53,700 nucleotides of DNA, taken from the NCBI GenBank assembly GCA_017469795.1, contig JAFUFT010000047.1:1-53700 (forward strand), read 5' to 3'. The notes below the pieces were generated by a model that searched no databases, was not told the DNA's origin, and saw only the letters and a list, made by a program, of their open reading frames with translations. Below are positions 39,550 to 49,476 of the stretch, in pieces. The translations under genes were made by a program, and so were the position numbers. Each line of letters opens with the position of its first letter. Position 1 is the stretch's first letter. Source of the DNA: Oscillospiraceae bacterium. GTDB lineage: Bacteria > Bacillota > Clostridia > Oscillospirales > Oscillospiraceae.

Positions 39550-40470
39550 ATGACCCTTCAGCAATTTCAATATGCCATAACGATTGCGGACTGCGGCTCC
39601 ATCAATGAGGCTGCCAAACAACTCTATGTTTCACAGCCCAGCTTGTCCCACATGATCAGGGAATTGGAGCTGGAGTTGGGGATCACACTCTTTCTCCGGT
39701 CCAATCGCGGCGTCACCGTCACATTGGACGGGGAGGAGTTTTTGGGCTATGCCCGTCAGGTGCTGGAGCAGTTCCGGCTGATCGAGGACCGGTTTGTGTC
39801 CCCCAGGGACCGGAAAACAAAGTTCAGCGTCTCTATGCAGCACTACACCTTCGCAGTCCAGGCCTTTATCCGCGTGGCAAGAGCCCATGGGATCGATCAG
39901 TTTTCCTTTGCCATTCATGAGACAAAAACCAACCAGGTGATCCGCCATGTGGAGACACTGAAAAGCGAGATCGGTATTCTGTATCAGAGCCCGTTCAACC
40001 GGGAGGTCCTCGGAAAGCTGCTCCGGGACAGCGGCGTGGAGTTTATACCGCTGTTCGATTGTCCTGTCTCTGTGTACCTGGCGAAGAATCACCCGCTGGC
40101 GGGCGAAGAAAAGCTGTCGCTGGAGCAGCTCACGCCCTACCCGTTTCTGTCTTTTGACCAGGGCGACAGCAACTCGTTCCACTTTTCCGAGGAGGTCCTG
40201 AGCACGGAGGACTACGGAAAGCTCATCAAGGCGGACGACCGGGCCACGATGCTGAATCTGATGGTGGGGCTCCAGGGCTACACCCTCTGCTCCGGCATCA
40301 TCTGCGAGGACCTCAACGGGGATCGATATACAGCGGTTCCTCTGGAGTCCGGGGAAACCATGACCCTCGGTTATATCAAGAAGAAGGGTATGCAGCTCAG
40401 CGCCCTCGCGGAGGAATTTGTGTCGGAGCTTCTGACTTTTTCACCTCCGGAAACGGAGTTTGTGATATGA
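39550..40470 (+). CDS. LysR-type regulator of the sulfur and siroheme operons
   Basis: A 306-residue LysR protein with an N-terminal winged helix-turn-helix (GSINEAAKQLYVSQPSLSHMIRELE, about 16-40) and a C-terminal inducer-binding domain. AAGGAGG precedes the ATG at 39550; a start 18 nt upstream has no site. It is the first gene of the siroheme operon and is divergent from the sulfonate operon. It probably binds the GNTATC-N9-GATAAC dyads between them and at 46605. By analogy with CysB/CysL/Cbl-type regulators the effector may be a sulfur-status metabolite or the sulfonate itself; the sequence does not decide. Confidence 0.88.
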   Translation: MTLQQFQYAITIADCGSINEAAKQLYVSQPSLSHMIRELELELGITLFLRSNRGVTVTLDGEEFLGYARQVLEQFRLIEDRFVSPRDRKTKFSVSMQHYTFAVQAFIRVARAHGIDQFSFAIHETKTNQVIRHVETLKSEIGILYQSPFNREVLGKLLRDSGVEFIPLFDCPVSVYLAKNHPLAGEEKLSLEQLTPYPFLSFDQGDSNSFHFSEEVLSTEDYGKLIKADDRATMLNLMVGLQGYTLCSGIICEDLNGDRYTAVPLESGETMTLGYIKKKGMQLSALAEEFVSELLTFSPPETEFVI

Positions 40471-41015
40471 CGCTGTTTCCCTTTTTTCAGGACATCGAAG
40501 GAAAAACCTTTCTGGTGATCGGCGGCGGCGCGGTGGCAGCGGAGAAAGTGGAGCGGCTTCAAATGTTCACGGACCGCATTCTGGTGATCGCGGAGCAGAC
40601 AGAAATTACAGAGGTCCCTGTGCTGCTGCGTCCCTTCCGTGATGGAGATATTTCCCTGGGGGACTATGTGATCGGGGCCACAGATGACCGGGAATTGAAC
40701 CGGCGCATTGCGTCGCTTTGCAAAGAATCCGGGAAACCGGTCAACATCGTGGACGATCCTGCCTTGTGCAGTTTTGTATTTCCCGCACTGGTAAAACGGG
40801 GCGATCTGACCGCGGCCATCACCACAAACGGGAAATGCCCTGCTTTCGCGCAGTATGTGAGGCGTGAACTGGAGGAGATTCTCCCGAACCGGACCGAAGA
40901 GATTCTGGAAGAGCTGTACGCGCTGCGGTCAGAGCTGAAAAAAACCGTGCCCGACCAGAGGCAGCGGGCGCGGCTGTTGAAGGCGCGGCTATACGCGCTG
41001 CTGGAGGAACCATGA
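40467..41015 (+). CDS. Precorrin-2 dehydrogenase / sirohydrochlorin ferrochelatase (Met8/CysG-N type)
   Basis: A 182-residue enzyme that oxidises precorrin-2 to sirohydrochlorin and may insert iron to give siroheme. It shows the NAD-binding FLVIGGGAVAAEKVERL (about 15-31), NIVDDPALCSFVFPALVKRGDL with the catalytic Asp region, and AITTNGKCPAFAQYVRREL. It is shorter than the 215-residue CysG N-terminal half, having a reduced helical tail. It overlaps lysR and hemC by ATGA at each end. Confidence 0.88.
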   Translation: MTLFPFFQDIEGKTFLVIGGGAVAAEKVERLQMFTDRILVIAEQTEITEVPVLLRPFRDGDISLGDYVIGATDDRELNRRIASLCKESGKPVNIVDDPALCSFVFPALVKRGDLTAAITTNGKCPAFAQYVRRELEEILPNRTEEILEELYALRSELKKTVPDQRQRARLLKARLYALLEEP

Positions 41016-41866
41016 AAACCATAAAGCTGGCCACCCGGGGCAGTAAGCTGGCCCTGGTTCAATCCAATCTGGTAAAGGCTCTCCTGGAAGCCCGGGGGCA
41101 CTGTGTGGACATCGTGACGGTTTCCACCAGAGGGGACCGGGATCAGAAGAGTCCCCTGACAAAGATCGGCGGGAACGGTCTCTTTGTCCGGGAAGTGGAG
41201 ACGTATCTGCTGGACGGACGGGCGGACATCGCCGTCCACAGTGGCAAGGATCTGCCCTATGAGCTGGCCTCCGGCCTTTTGATCGGCGGGACCCCCGCCG
41301 CAGCTGACCCCAGAGATTGCCTGCTTTCCCGGCGGGGAACAAAACCGGGCGCCGGCGCGGTCATCGGCAGCAGCAGTCCACGACGGACATTGGAGTGCCG
41401 GAGGTTTTATCCGGATGCAGAGTATCAGAGCATCCGGGGCAATGTGGACACCCGGCTCTGGAAGCTGCGGGATGGCCAATATGACGGAATCATCCTGGCA
41501 AAAGCCGGATTGGACCGATTGCAGGCCGACCTTTCCGATCTGGATGTGCGGACCTTCGATGTGGAGGATTTTCTTCCGGCCCCCTGTCAGGGCATCCTTG
41601 CCATAGAGTGCCGGGAGCGGGATCCGGAGATGCGCCGGATTCTGAAATCCATGACTGACCAAACCGCCTGGCGGCGGTTCCTGGCGGAGCGGGAGATGTT
41701 ATCCCTTTTGCAGGCCGACTGCTCCGCGGCTTTGGGAGCCCATTGTGCCCTGCAGGGGAAACAGGCTGCCATCACCGGCCTGTTCCAGGGAAGAAAAGCA
41801 ACCCGAACCGGGTTGTGGTCGGATTATCCGGTCCTGTGCCGGGAGATCCTGGACGAGATAATATGA
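41012..41866 (+). CDS. hemC: Porphobilinogen deaminase (hydroxymethylbilane synthase)
   Basis: A 284-residue enzyme that polymerises four porphobilinogen units. TRGSKLALVQ near the N-terminus, VHSGKDLPYEL, GSSSPRR and RGNVDTRL are family motifs. The dipyrromethane cofactor cysteine lies in LQADCSAALG (about residue 235). It is slightly shorter than E. coli HemC. The reading frame overlaps the precorrin-2 dehydrogenase stop, so the two are translationally coupled. Confidence 0.93.
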   Translation: MKTIKLATRGSKLALVQSNLVKALLEARGHCVDIVTVSTRGDRDQKSPLTKIGGNGLFVREVETYLLDGRADIAVHSGKDLPYELASGLLIGGTPAAADPRDCLLSRRGTKPGAGAVIGSSSPRRTLECRRFYPDAEYQSIRGNVDTRLWKLRDGQYDGIILAKAGLDRLQADLSDLDVRTFDVEDFLPAPCQGILAIECRERDPEMRRILKSMTDQTAWRRFLAEREMLSLLQADCSAALGAHCALQGKQAAITGLFQGRKATRTGLWSDYPVLCREILDEII

Positions 41867-41879
41867 ATGAGGTTTCATT

Positions 41880-42953
41880 GTGTTTGTACTGTCACTGAAC
41901 TATAAAAAAGCGGACCTTGCCCTGCGGGAGCGGTTCACGTTGCCGGAGGAGTCTGCTGCGGTGCTGCTGGCGCGTCTGGGTGGCGTCTACCTGTCCACCT
42001 GCAACCGCTGTGAGCTGTATGGCACCGGCGATCCCTACGAAGCCTTGGAGCACTGGCAGGAGGCTTCCGGAACCCGCGAGGGAGCAGAGTACATTTTAAT
42101 CTATACCGGGCAGCGGGCGGTCCGGCACCTGTTTTATGTGGTTGCAGGACTGGATTCCATGGCCCTGGGTGAGGACGAGATTCTTGGACAGATGAAACGG
42201 GCGTTCCAGTTTTCCCAGGACCGGGGATATACGGATTTTGAGCTGAACACCGTGTTCAAGGCCGCCATCACCTGCGCCAAGAAAATCAAGACAGAGACGC
42301 TGCTCTCCAAGCGCTCGGTCAGTGTTGCCACCCTGGCGGCATCCGTGTGCCACGGCTTTTCCGGAAGCGGGAAGAAGGTCCTGGTGATTGGAGCCGGGGG
42401 CGAGACCGGCGGCAAGGTCGTGAAGAATCTGATCTCCTACGGAGAATTCGAGGTCTTCGCCGTGAGCCGCAGGTGGGATCGTTCGGTCTCCGGTGTGACA
42501 GCAGTGGACTACGGGGACCGGTACCGCTTCATGGACGAGGCGGACATGATCATCTCCGCCACCACCAGCCCCCATTACACGGTCACATACCAGCGGCTCC
42601 GGGACTGCATCCAAACGGCAAAGCCCCGGCTGCTGCTGGATCTGGCCGTTCCCAGAGACATGGACAGCGCGATAAAAGCCCTCCCGGGCATCACGCTGCT
42701 GACCATGGACGACTTTGCCCGCCGGGCCAGAGAGAATCAAAAAATCCGGCAGGATCAGCTGGTCCCGGCGGAGGAGCTGGTGGATCAGGAGATGGACAAG
42801 CTGCGCAAGGAGCTTGCCTTCCACGATCTGCTGCCGGTCCTTCGTGACCGCCGGGACTGGATGCAGCTGAGCTATCAATTTCGGGACGCCGCCACCGGCG
42901 CGGAATTTGAATCCTTTTCCGCGGTGCTCCGGCGCATGGAGGCAGAAGCATGA
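41880..42953 (+). CDS. hemA: Glutamyl-tRNA reductase
   Basis: A 357-residue enzyme that reduces glutamyl-tRNA(Glu) to glutamate-1-semialdehyde, the first step of the C5 route. [10 protein letters not shown] holds the catalytic Cys (about 41), [15 protein letters not shown] and the NADPH motif [13 protein letters not shown] follow, and a C-terminal helical domain completes it. It is shorter than most HemA (about 415 residues), mainly at the C-terminal dimerisation helices. It starts at GTG. Its place inside the operon suggests siroheme-dedicated supply. Confidence 0.92.
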   Translation: MFVLSLNYKKADLALRERFTLPEESAAVLLARLGGVYLSTCNRCELYGTGDPYEALEHWQEASGTREGAEYILIYTGQRAVRHLFYVVAGLDSMALGEDEILGQMKRAFQFSQDRGYTDFELNTVFKAAITCAKKIKTETLLSKRSVSVATLAASVCHGFSGSGKKVLVIGAGGETGGKVVKNLISYGEFEVFAVSRRWDRSVSGVTAVDYGDRYRFMDEADMIISATTSPHYTVTYQRLRDCIQTAKPRLLLDLAVPRDMDSAIKALPGITLLTMDDFARRARENQKIRQDQLVPAEELVDQEMDKLRKELAFHDLLPVLRDRRDWMQLSYQFRDAATGAEFESFSAVLRRMEAEA

Positions 42954-44209
42954 ACACAGAAAAATCCCGCGCCCTGTTTGAGGAAGCGCGGAAATACATC
43001 CCCGGCGGGGTCAATTCCCCTGTACGGGCCTTCGGCGCAGTCGGGCAGACGCCCCGGTTCATGGAATACGCAAAAGGAGCCTATCTTTACGACGCGGACG
43101 GGAATAAGCTGCTGGACTATGTGGGCTCCTGGGGCCCGGCCATTTTGGGGCACGCCCATCCGGAGGTGGTGGAGGCGGTCAGGGACGCCTGCCTCCGAGG
43201 GCTGACCTTTGGCGCGCCTACAGAGCTGGAGACGGAACTGGCAAAGCAGATTGTGGAGGCGGTGCCTGCTGTGGAGCAGGTGCGGCTGGTGTCCAGCGGC
43301 ACCGAGGCCTGCATGAGCGCCATCCGAGTGGCCAGGGGTTATACCGGCCGGGAGAAGATCGTGAAATTCCGGGGCTGCTACCACGGCCACAGCGACGGGC
43401 TTCTGGTCAAGGCGGGAAGCGGTCTGCTGACCGGGTCCGTTCCGGACAGCGCCGGTGTTCCCAAAGGATATGCCGAGACCACCCTGCTGGCGGAATTCAA
43501 TGACTGGGGCTCCGTGGAGGCGCTGTTTTCCGCCCATTCGGACATTGCCGCTGTCATGGTGGAGCCGGTGGCGGCCAACATGGGCGTGGTTCCCCCGGAG
43601 CCGGGCTTTCTGGAGGGTCTGCGGGAGATCACGAAACGCCATGGGGCGCTTTTGATCTTCGATGAGGTGATCACCGGGTTCCGAGTCAGCTATGGCGGCG
43701 CGGGGTCATACTACAATGTCCTCCCCGATTTGGTGTGCCTTGGAAAGATCGTGGGCGGCGGCATGCCTCTGGCGGCCTACGGTGGGCTGCGTGAAATCAT
43801 GCAGACCGTCGCGCCCTTGGGTCCGGTCTATCAGGCGGGGACTCTGTCCGGCAATCCGGTGGCGGTGACTGCGGGAATCACCACGCTGGACATCCTCAAA
43901 AACCACCCGGAGATTTACAATCAACTGGAGCAAATGGGCGCGGTACTGGAGCAGGCGCTTCGGGCAAAGGGATTGACCGTGAACCGGGTGGGTTCGTTAC
44001 TGACCGCGTTTTTCACAGACGGCCCCGTGCGCAGTTACGGAGACGCGCTGCGTGCCGACACGGATCGTTACGCCCGGTTCTTTGCACACATGCTGGAGCA
44101 TGACATCTATGTGGCCCCCAGTCAGTTTGAGGCCATGTTCCTGTCTGCGGACCACGGGGAGGATGTCATCCGGCGCACGGTGGATGTGATCGAGGCGATG
44201 GAGCTGTGA
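42950..44209 (+). CDS. hemL: Glutamate-1-semialdehyde 2,1-aminomutase
   Basis: A 419-residue PLP enzyme that makes 5-aminolevulinate. [24 protein letters not shown], the [14 protein letters not shown] region, the PLP lysine in [17 protein letters not shown] and QAGTLSGNP are diagnostic. The start overlaps the hemA stop by ATGA, and its own stop overlaps the GTG start of cobA-hemD. Confidence 0.95.
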   Translation: MNTEKSRALFEEARKYIPGGVNSPVRAFGAVGQTPRFMEYAKGAYLYDADGNKLLDYVGSWGPAILGHAHPEVVEAVRDACLRGLTFGAPTELETELAKQIVEAVPAVEQVRLVSSGTEACMSAIRVARGYTGREKIVKFRGCYHGHSDGLLVKAGSGLLTGSVPDSAGVPKGYAETTLLAEFNDWGSVEALFSAHSDIAAVMVEPVAANMGVVPPEPGFLEGLREITKRHGALLIFDEVITGFRVSYGGAGSYYNVLPDLVCLGKIVGGGMPLAAYGGLREIMQTVAPLGPVYQAGTLSGNPVAVTAGITTLDILKNHPEIYNQLEQMGAVLEQALRAKGLTVNRVGSLLTAFFTDGPVRSYGDALRADTDRYARFFAHMLEHDIYVAPSQFEAMFLSADHGEDVIRRTVDVIEAMEL

Positions 44210-45657
44210 GCGGTACGGTAACATTGGTGGGGGCCGGCCCCGGGCCGGGATTGATCACGGTAAAGGGCCTCCGGGCGCTGAAACAGGCGGAGGTGTTGGT
44301 CTACGACGACCTCATTGATTCCTCGCTGCCGGGGGAACTTCCCAAGGACTGTGAAAGAATCTATGTGGGAAAACGGGCCGGTCGCCACAGCATGCAGCAG
44401 GAGGAGATCAACCAGATCCTGATCGGCGCGGCCCGGGCCGGAAAACGGGTGGTGCGCCTGAAGGGCGGCGATCCCTTTGTGTTTGGCCGGGGCGGAGAGG
44501 AAGTGCTGGCCCTTCAGACGGCGGGCATTCCCGCCCGGGTGGTTCCCGGCGTGACCTCCGCCGTGGCGGTGCCGGAGGCCTGCGGCATCCCCGTGACCCA
44601 CCGGAAGGTCGCCCGGTCCTTCACCGTGGTCACCGGCCACAGCGCGGATGGAACCGGGGAGGACTTCGGGGCCCTGGCAAAGCTCAAGGGCACGCTGGTG
44701 TTCCTGATGGGCCTCGGCAGCATCGGGACCATTGCCGAATCGCTGATCGTATGCGGGAAGGACCCTGCCACCCCTGCCGCGATTCTCTCCAAAGGCTGTA
44801 CCCCGGAACAGACGCGCATCGACGGCACCCTGGCGGATATTGCTTACAAAGCCAGTCTGGCGGAGACTCCGGCCATTCTGGTGGTGGGGGACACCGCGGG
44901 CATGGACTGCGCCGGGACGATCCGACCTCCATTGGAGGGCGTTTCCGTGGCCGTCACCGGCACAGAGCAGTTCACCGGAAAGCTGGCGGCGCAGCTCCTT
45001 AATTTAGGAGCCAGGGTAATCCGTCTGCCGCTGCTGACCATACACCCGAATCCATCTGCGGTTCCCGAAGATCTGGGCATCTATACCTGGCTGGTGTTCA
45101 CCAGCGGGAATGGGATTGAGGTGTTTTTTGACTGTCTGCGGGCCCGGGCCGTGGATCTCCGGCGGCTGGCCCATCTGAGATTTGCCTGCGTGGGACCGGG
45201 GACGGCGGATCGCCTGCGGAAATACGGATTTACGGCGGACTTTGTCCCCTCTGACCACTGCGCGGAGGGGCTGGGCCGGGAGCTGATTCCTGTTCTGGAT
45301 TCCGGAGACCGGCTGCTGCTCCTGCGGGCGGAGAATGGCGCGAAGGAACTGCCGGAGGCTCTACTCCGGGCAAATATTCCGTTCCTGGACGCGCCGCTCT
45401 ATACCGCCCAGGCCGAAGAATTGCCGGAGGTCACGTCTGAACCGTCGGATTACATCGTCTTTTCCAGCGCCAGCGGCGTGGATGCCTTTTTCCGCTCCGG
45501 CAGAGTACTAAGAGGCGCGCGCCCGGTCTGCATTGGAGAGAAAACCAGAAAACAGCTGCAAATATACCAGGACGCCCCTGTCCTGGTCCCCGAGGGACAC
45601 TCTGGGGAAGCGATCATACAGGTCATTTTGGAGGAACAATCCCATGAAACGATTTAG
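44206..45657 (+). CDS. cobA-hemD: Fused uroporphyrinogen-III methyltransferase and synthase
   Basis: A 483-residue bifunctional protein. Residues 1 to about 240 are SUMT ([48 protein letters not shown]), which makes precorrin-2 from uroporphyrinogen III with SAM. From about 245 on it is uroporphyrinogen-III synthase ([12 protein letters not shown]; the [12 protein letters not shown] region; [13 protein letters not shown]). Such fusions are common in Clostridia. The gene starts at GTG over the hemL stop. It ends inside hemB by 14 nt. Confidence 0.93.
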   Translation: MSGTVTLVGAGPGPGLITVKGLRALKQAEVLVYDDLIDSSLPGELPKDCERIYVGKRAGRHSMQQEEINQILIGAARAGKRVVRLKGGDPFVFGRGGEEVLALQTAGIPARVVPGVTSAVAVPEACGIPVTHRKVARSFTVVTGHSADGTGEDFGALAKLKGTLVFLMGLGSIGTIAESLIVCGKDPATPAAILSKGCTPEQTRIDGTLADIAYKASLAETPAILVVGDTAGMDCAGTIRPPLEGVSVAVTGTEQFTGKLAAQLLNLGARVIRLPLLTIHPNPSAVPEDLGIYTWLVFTSGNGIEVFFDCLRARAVDLRRLAHLRFACVGPGTADRLRKYGFTADFVPSDHCAEGLGRELIPVLDSGDRLLLLRAENGAKELPEALLRANIPFLDAPLYTAQAEELPEVTSEPSDYIVFSSASGVDAFFRSGRVLRGARPVCIGEKTRKQLQIYQDAPVLVPEGHSGEAIIQVILEEQSHETI

Positions 45658-46600
45658 ACGGCTCCGGCAGAGCGAAGCCATGCGGACCTTTGTCCGGGAG
45701 CATGAGATCCGTGTCAAGGACCTGATTTATCCGATCTTTGTGACGGAGGGTGAGACAGCGCCTGTCCCATCCATGCCCGGTATCCATCAGTATGCGCTGA
45801 ATGATCTTCACGAGGAACTGGACCGGGTCACAGCTGCGGGGATCCCCGCCGTGCTGCTTTTCGGGATTCCCGAACATAAGGACGAGATCGGTTCGGAAGC
45901 ATACAACGAAAACGGGATCACCCAGCGGGCCATCCGCTTCATCAAGGAGCGTTATCCGGCGCTGCTGGTGATCGCCGACGTGTGTCTCTGCGAATACACC
46001 TCCCACGGACACTGCGGGTTGGTCCATGAAGGGCATATCCTCAACGACGAGACGCTGCCCCTACTTTCGAAAGCGGCTGTATCCCTGGCCAAGGCGGGCG
46101 CGGACATCGTGGCCCCCTCAGACATGATGGACGGCCGTGTCGCTGCCATCCGGCAGGCGCTGGATGATGGCGGCCTGGCGCTGACGCCCATCATGAGCTA
46201 CAGCGCCAAATTCGCCTCCGGGTATTACGGCCCCTTCCGGGACGCCGCGGGCTCTGCGCCGCAGTTCGGCGACCGGCGGAGCTACCAGATGGACGTGCCC
46301 AACGGACGGGAGGCTTTGCGGGAGATCGAGGATGATCTCCGGGAGGGGGCGGATATGATCATTGTCAAGCCGGCCCTGGGCTATCTGGACATACTTGCCC
46401 GGTCCCGGGACGCCTTCGATGTGTTCACCGTGGCCTACAACGTCAGCGGTGAATACGCCATGGTGAAGGCCGCCGCCCAAAATGGCTGGATCGACGAAAA
46501 ACGCATCGTACTGGAAAATATGCTGTCCCTGAAACGGGCCGGGGCAGACCGGATCATCACCTACCACGCTCTGGATATCGCCCGTTGGCTTGGCGATTGA
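45644..46600 (+). CDS. hemB: Porphobilinogen synthase (5-aminolevulinate dehydratase)
   Basis: A 318-residue enzyme that condenses two 5-aminolevulinates. [14 protein letters not shown] is the cysteine-type zinc site; the Schiff-base lysines lie in [17 protein letters not shown] and [18 protein letters not shown] precedes the ATG at 45644; a longer frame from 45533 is only overlap with cobA-hemD. It is the last gene of the siroheme operon, and no hairpin terminator is obvious after it. Confidence 0.94.
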   Translation: MKRFRRLRQSEAMRTFVREHEIRVKDLIYPIFVTEGETAPVPSMPGIHQYALNDLHEELDRVTAAGIPAVLLFGIPEHKDEIGSEAYNENGITQRAIRFIKERYPALLVIADVCLCEYTSHGHCGLVHEGHILNDETLPLLSKAAVSLAKAGADIVAPSDMMDGRVAAIRQALDDGGLALTPIMSYSAKFASGYYGPFRDAAGSAPQFGDRRSYQMDVPNGREALREIEDDLREGADMIIVKPALGYLDILARSRDAFDVFTVAYNVSGEYAMVKAAAQNGWIDEKRIVLENMLSLKRAGADRIITYHALDIARWLGD

Positions 46601-46604
46601 AACA

Positions 46605-46625
46605 GGTATCGGAAAAACCGATAAC
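46605..46625. promoter_or_regulatory. Candidate LysR operator, copy 4
   Basis: GGTATC (46605-46610), a 9-nt spacer and GATAAC (46620-46625), followed by CGGTT. The reverse complement matches 39328-39353 at about 21 of 26 positions. It begins 5 bp after the hemB stop. Confidence 0.65.
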
Positions 46626-46645
46626 CGGTTCTAAATCTTTGGTAT

Positions 46646-46674
46646 TATACAGAACCTGAGTCTCGTGCTAAGAT
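46646..46674 (+). promoter_or_regulatory. Predicted activator-dependent promoter of the rhodanese fusion gene
   Basis: TATACA (46646-46651) and TAAGAT (46669-46674) at 17 nt would place the start near 46681, with the operator centred at about -66 as in the other two promoters. An alternative -10, TATTAT (46643-46648), would put the operator near -40. The rest of the 46681-46814 leader holds two copies of GGCTCATTCGC. Confidence 0.45.
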
Positions 46675-46814
46675 ATCTATATCAGATGATACGTTAAAAA
46701 ATCCGCTGGCTCATTCGCCGCCGGAGGACGAAATCTCCTATCATCTTCGTATTCAAGCACGTCTGCGGCTCATTCGCTGTGGGCGTGCTTCCACGTTACA
46801 GGGAGGAAAACATT

Positions 46815-47849
46815 ATGAGCATACAGGAAGAGCCGATCAAGGCCATATCCGCTGAGGAGTTCGCTGGTCTGGACTTCAGCGCTGTCACGATCGTGGATCT
46901 GCGGGAGCCGGACGAGTTGCTGGTCCATCCGTTGGAGGGGGCAATCAACGTCCCCTTTTCCCGGCTGGGGAAGGATCTGGACAATATCCCCGGGGACAAG
47001 CCGGTCTATGTGGTCTGCGACACCGGGGACTTCAGTGAGGAAGTGGCAGAGATCCTGCAGGATCGGGGCTATGACGCCTGGAATCTGACCGGAGGGCTGA
47101 CCACATACCGGGAATACATTGAATCGCAGGCCCCTGCGCTGATCGACGCGAAGAGCATCAAGTGTCCCGGCCCCATCGTGAAGGTGGCGGATACGCTGCG
47201 CACATTGAAAGACGGCCAGCGCGCCCAGGTAGAGGCAACAGAGGACGCCTTCGTGTCGGACGTGGCGGTCTGGTGCGACCGGACCGGAAACAAACTGCTA
47301 TCCCTGGAAACAATAGACGGCGTTATCCGGGCGGTCATCGAAAAGCGCACCGTGGAGCAGCCGGAATCTGCTGTCCGGCCCGATGGTAAGACCTTTGTGG
47401 TGTTCAGCGGCGATCTGGACAAGACCATCGCGGCCTTCATCATGGCAAACGGCGCGGCGGCCATGGGTCGCAGCGTGACGATCTTCTTTACCTTCTGGGG
47501 TCTGAACATCCTCCGCCGCCCGGAAAAGGTCAAAACAGACAAAACACTCATCGAGCGATTGTTCGGAGCCATGATGCCAAGGGGCAGCAAAAAGCTGGGC
47601 CTCTCCCGCATGAACATGGGGGGTGCAGGCGCGAAGATGATCCGGGGGATCATGAAGCAGAAAAACGTATCGTCCCTGGAGGAGCTGATCCAGTCCGCCA
47701 TCGACCACGGGGTCCGGCTGGTGGCATGCCAGATGTCCATGGACATCATGGGGATCCGTCAGGAGGAACTCATCGACGGCGTGGAGCTGGGCGGCGTGGC
47801 CACGTTTTTGGGCTCCGGGGAGAACTCCGATATGAGCCTGTTTATATGA
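46815..47849 (+). CDS. Rhodanese-TusA-DsrE three-domain sulfur-transfer fusion
   Basis: A 344-residue cytosolic protein. Residues about 10-100 are a rhodanese domain with the active Cys in YVVCDTGD, 108-180 a TusA domain with KCPGPIVK, and 195-344 a DsrE/DsrF-like domain with a conserved Cys in ACQMSMDIMG. Each domain carries a persulfide-competent cysteine, so the protein could pass sulfane sulfur along itself. The same three modules often form the C-terminal part of CoA-disulfide reductases; here they stand alone. GGAGG precedes the ATG; an extension from 46779 is in frame but has no site. The shared operator upstream places it in the sulfur regulon. Confidence 0.87.
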   Translation: MSIQEEPIKAISAEEFAGLDFSAVTIVDLREPDELLVHPLEGAINVPFSRLGKDLDNIPGDKPVYVVCDTGDFSEEVAEILQDRGYDAWNLTGGLTTYREYIESQAPALIDAKSIKCPGPIVKVADTLRTLKDGQRAQVEATEDAFVSDVAVWCDRTGNKLLSLETIDGVIRAVIEKRTVEQPESAVRPDGKTFVVFSGDLDKTIAAFIMANGAAAMGRSVTIFFTFWGLNILRRPEKVKTDKTLIERLFGAMMPRGSKKLGLSRMNMGGAGAKMIRGIMKQKNVSSLEELIQSAIDHGVRLVACQMSMDIMGIRQEELIDGVELGGVATFLGSGENSDMSLFI

Positions 47850-47900
47850 GAAAACCGGCTGCCTCGGTTTATGCGGGACAGCCGTTATATTTTCAGCGGA

Positions 47901-48605
47901 TCATTGACCGCCTGTGTTCAGTGCAGCGTTCATGCTGCCCGTGCGGTATCCGCTGAGGTCCATGGTCACATAGACGAACCCGATTTTGCGGAACTCCAAA
48001 GGATGCGGCTTAATTCCTCCCGCAGCACCTCGATCCGGGCCAGGTTCTCTCCGTGTTTCTCCGTAGACAAATCGGGAAGAGAGACAAGCAAAGGACTGTT
48101 TGTTCCACGTCTTGAGGCCCAATTCCTTGGAAATTTCCCGGATGTTCTGTTTGGTAAGCCCGGCCTCCCGCAGCGGGCTGGCGATCCCCAGTTCCTTGAC
48201 TGCCTGAAGCCCCGGCTGGTAATCCCCGTTGTCGTCCAGATTAGAGCCCTCTGCGACCACCGCAATTCCTTCCGTGTCTGCGATCTCCTTCAGCTTTGTA
48301 AACAGCTCCGTTTTGCAGAGATAACAACGGTTCACAGGATTGTGAGAGAACCCCTCGATCTGCAGCTCCTCGGATTCCACAAAAAGATGACGGATCCCCA
48401 GACTTTCACAAAATGCTTTCGTCTCCATCCGCTCCCGTTCGGGAAAGGATTTGGACACGGCGGTCACGGCGATCGCCCGATCCCCAAGGGCATCGTGTGC
48501 CGCATACATGAGAAATGTGGAATCCACGCCTCCAGAAAACGCAACTGCTACAGAGCCGTAATTATGAAGGATCGCTTTCAGCCGGTCCAGTTTCTTCTGA
48601 AGTAT
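47901..48605 (-). pseudogene. larE: Decayed LarE-like ATP-pyrophosphatase gene
   Basis: The frame encodes a LarE-like N-terminus (LDRLKAIL..., FSGGVDSTFL, NPVNRCYLCK, SFACLSSR). No ATG, GTG or TTG is available at the expected start: the codon where related proteins have Met is ATA at 48603-48605, some 12 nt after a good GAGGTGATCC site. Near 48056 the frame leaves YGE into unrelated residues. The expected continuation (HGENLARIEVLREELSRI) is in the +1 frame, and the normal end (IGFVYVTMDLSGYRTGSMN) returns in the first frame. About 70 residues normally found between YG and the end are missing. Start loss, deletion and frameshifts together indicate a pseudogene. LarE inserts sulfur into the lactate racemase nickel cofactor. 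Confidence 0.65.
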
Positions 48606-48706
48606 TTGATTTAAATTGGATCACCTCGTAGTTGACAAATTGCTTGGAATCCGTTACATTTATCATAATCATATTAAACATATCGGAATTGAGGATATTA
48701 CAACCG

Positions 48707-49462
48707 ATGTTAAACCAGTTTTCAAGAACAGAATTATTATACGGCCCGGACGTCATGGCTCAGTTTGCAAAAGCCCGGGTCGCGGTCTTCGGGATCGGCG
48801 GCGTAGGCGGCTATACGGCAGAGGCGCTGGTGCGTTCCGGCATTGGGGCCATCGACCTGATCGACGACGACCGTATCTGTCTGACCAACCTGAACCGTCA
48901 GGTATTTGCCACCAGAGCGACAGTTGGACAATACAAGGTGGACGCGGCTCGCTCGCGGCTGTTGGAGATCAATCCAAAGCTGGAGATCGTCACCCACCAG
49001 ACCTTTTACACGCCGGAAACCGCCGGGGAATTTGACCTCTCCACCTACGATTATGTCGTGGACGCAGTGGACACGGTGACTGCAAAGCTGGCACTGGTGC
49101 AGAACGCGCAGGCCGCTGGCACGCCCATCATCAGCGCCATGGGCGCGGGGAACAAACGGGATCCCACTGGGTTTCTTGTGGCGGATATCTATGAGACCTC
49201 CGTCTGCCCATTGGCCCGGGTCATGCGGCGGGAGTGCCGGAAGCGGGGTATTCCCCGTTTGAAGGTGGTCTATTCCAGAGAACCACCCATCCAGCCCAGG
49301 GAGGACACGGAAAACAGCTGCAAATATCACTGCATTTGCCCGCCGGACACAAAACGCACCTGCACCATCCGGCGGCAGGTCCCGGCCAGCAGCGCGGTGG
49401 TGCCATCCGTGGCGGGGCTTATCATTGCCGGAGAAGTCATGAAGGATCTGGCACGCCAATAA
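48707..49462 (+). CDS. tcdA: ThiF-superfamily tRNA ct6A dehydratase, TcdA/CsdL-like
   Basis: A 251-residue E1-like protein with GIGGVGGYTAEAL (about 31-43), DDDRICLTNLNRQ and VDAVDTVTAK, the pattern of TcdA, which cyclises t6A to ct6A in tRNA with ATP. It lacks the double-Cys zinc motifs of the ThiF-like protein at 31030; it has Cys pairs in CKYHCIC instead. GAGGATAT lies before the ATG at 48707; a frame from 48632 overlaps the larE promoter side and is rejected. It is divergent from the larE remnant and runs into the ligase gene 14 nt later. Confidence 0.8.
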   Translation: MLNQFSRTELLYGPDVMAQFAKARVAVFGIGGVGGYTAEALVRSGIGAIDLIDDDRICLTNLNRQVFATRATVGQYKVDAARSRLLEINPKLEIVTHQTFYTPETAGEFDLSTYDYVVDAVDTVTAKLALVQNAQAAGTPIISAMGAGNKRDPTGFLVADIYETSVCPLARVMRRECRKRGIPRLKVVYSREPPIQPREDTENSCKYHCICPPDTKRTCTIRRQVPASSAVVPSVAGLIIAGEVMKDLARQ

Positions 49463-49476
49463 AAAGGAGGCGCCGC

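Noticed and set aside
49234..49476. N-terminal extension of the GCS2 ligase
   Set aside because: The extra 81 codons lie within the TcdA gene; AGGAGG sits right before the ATG at 49477.
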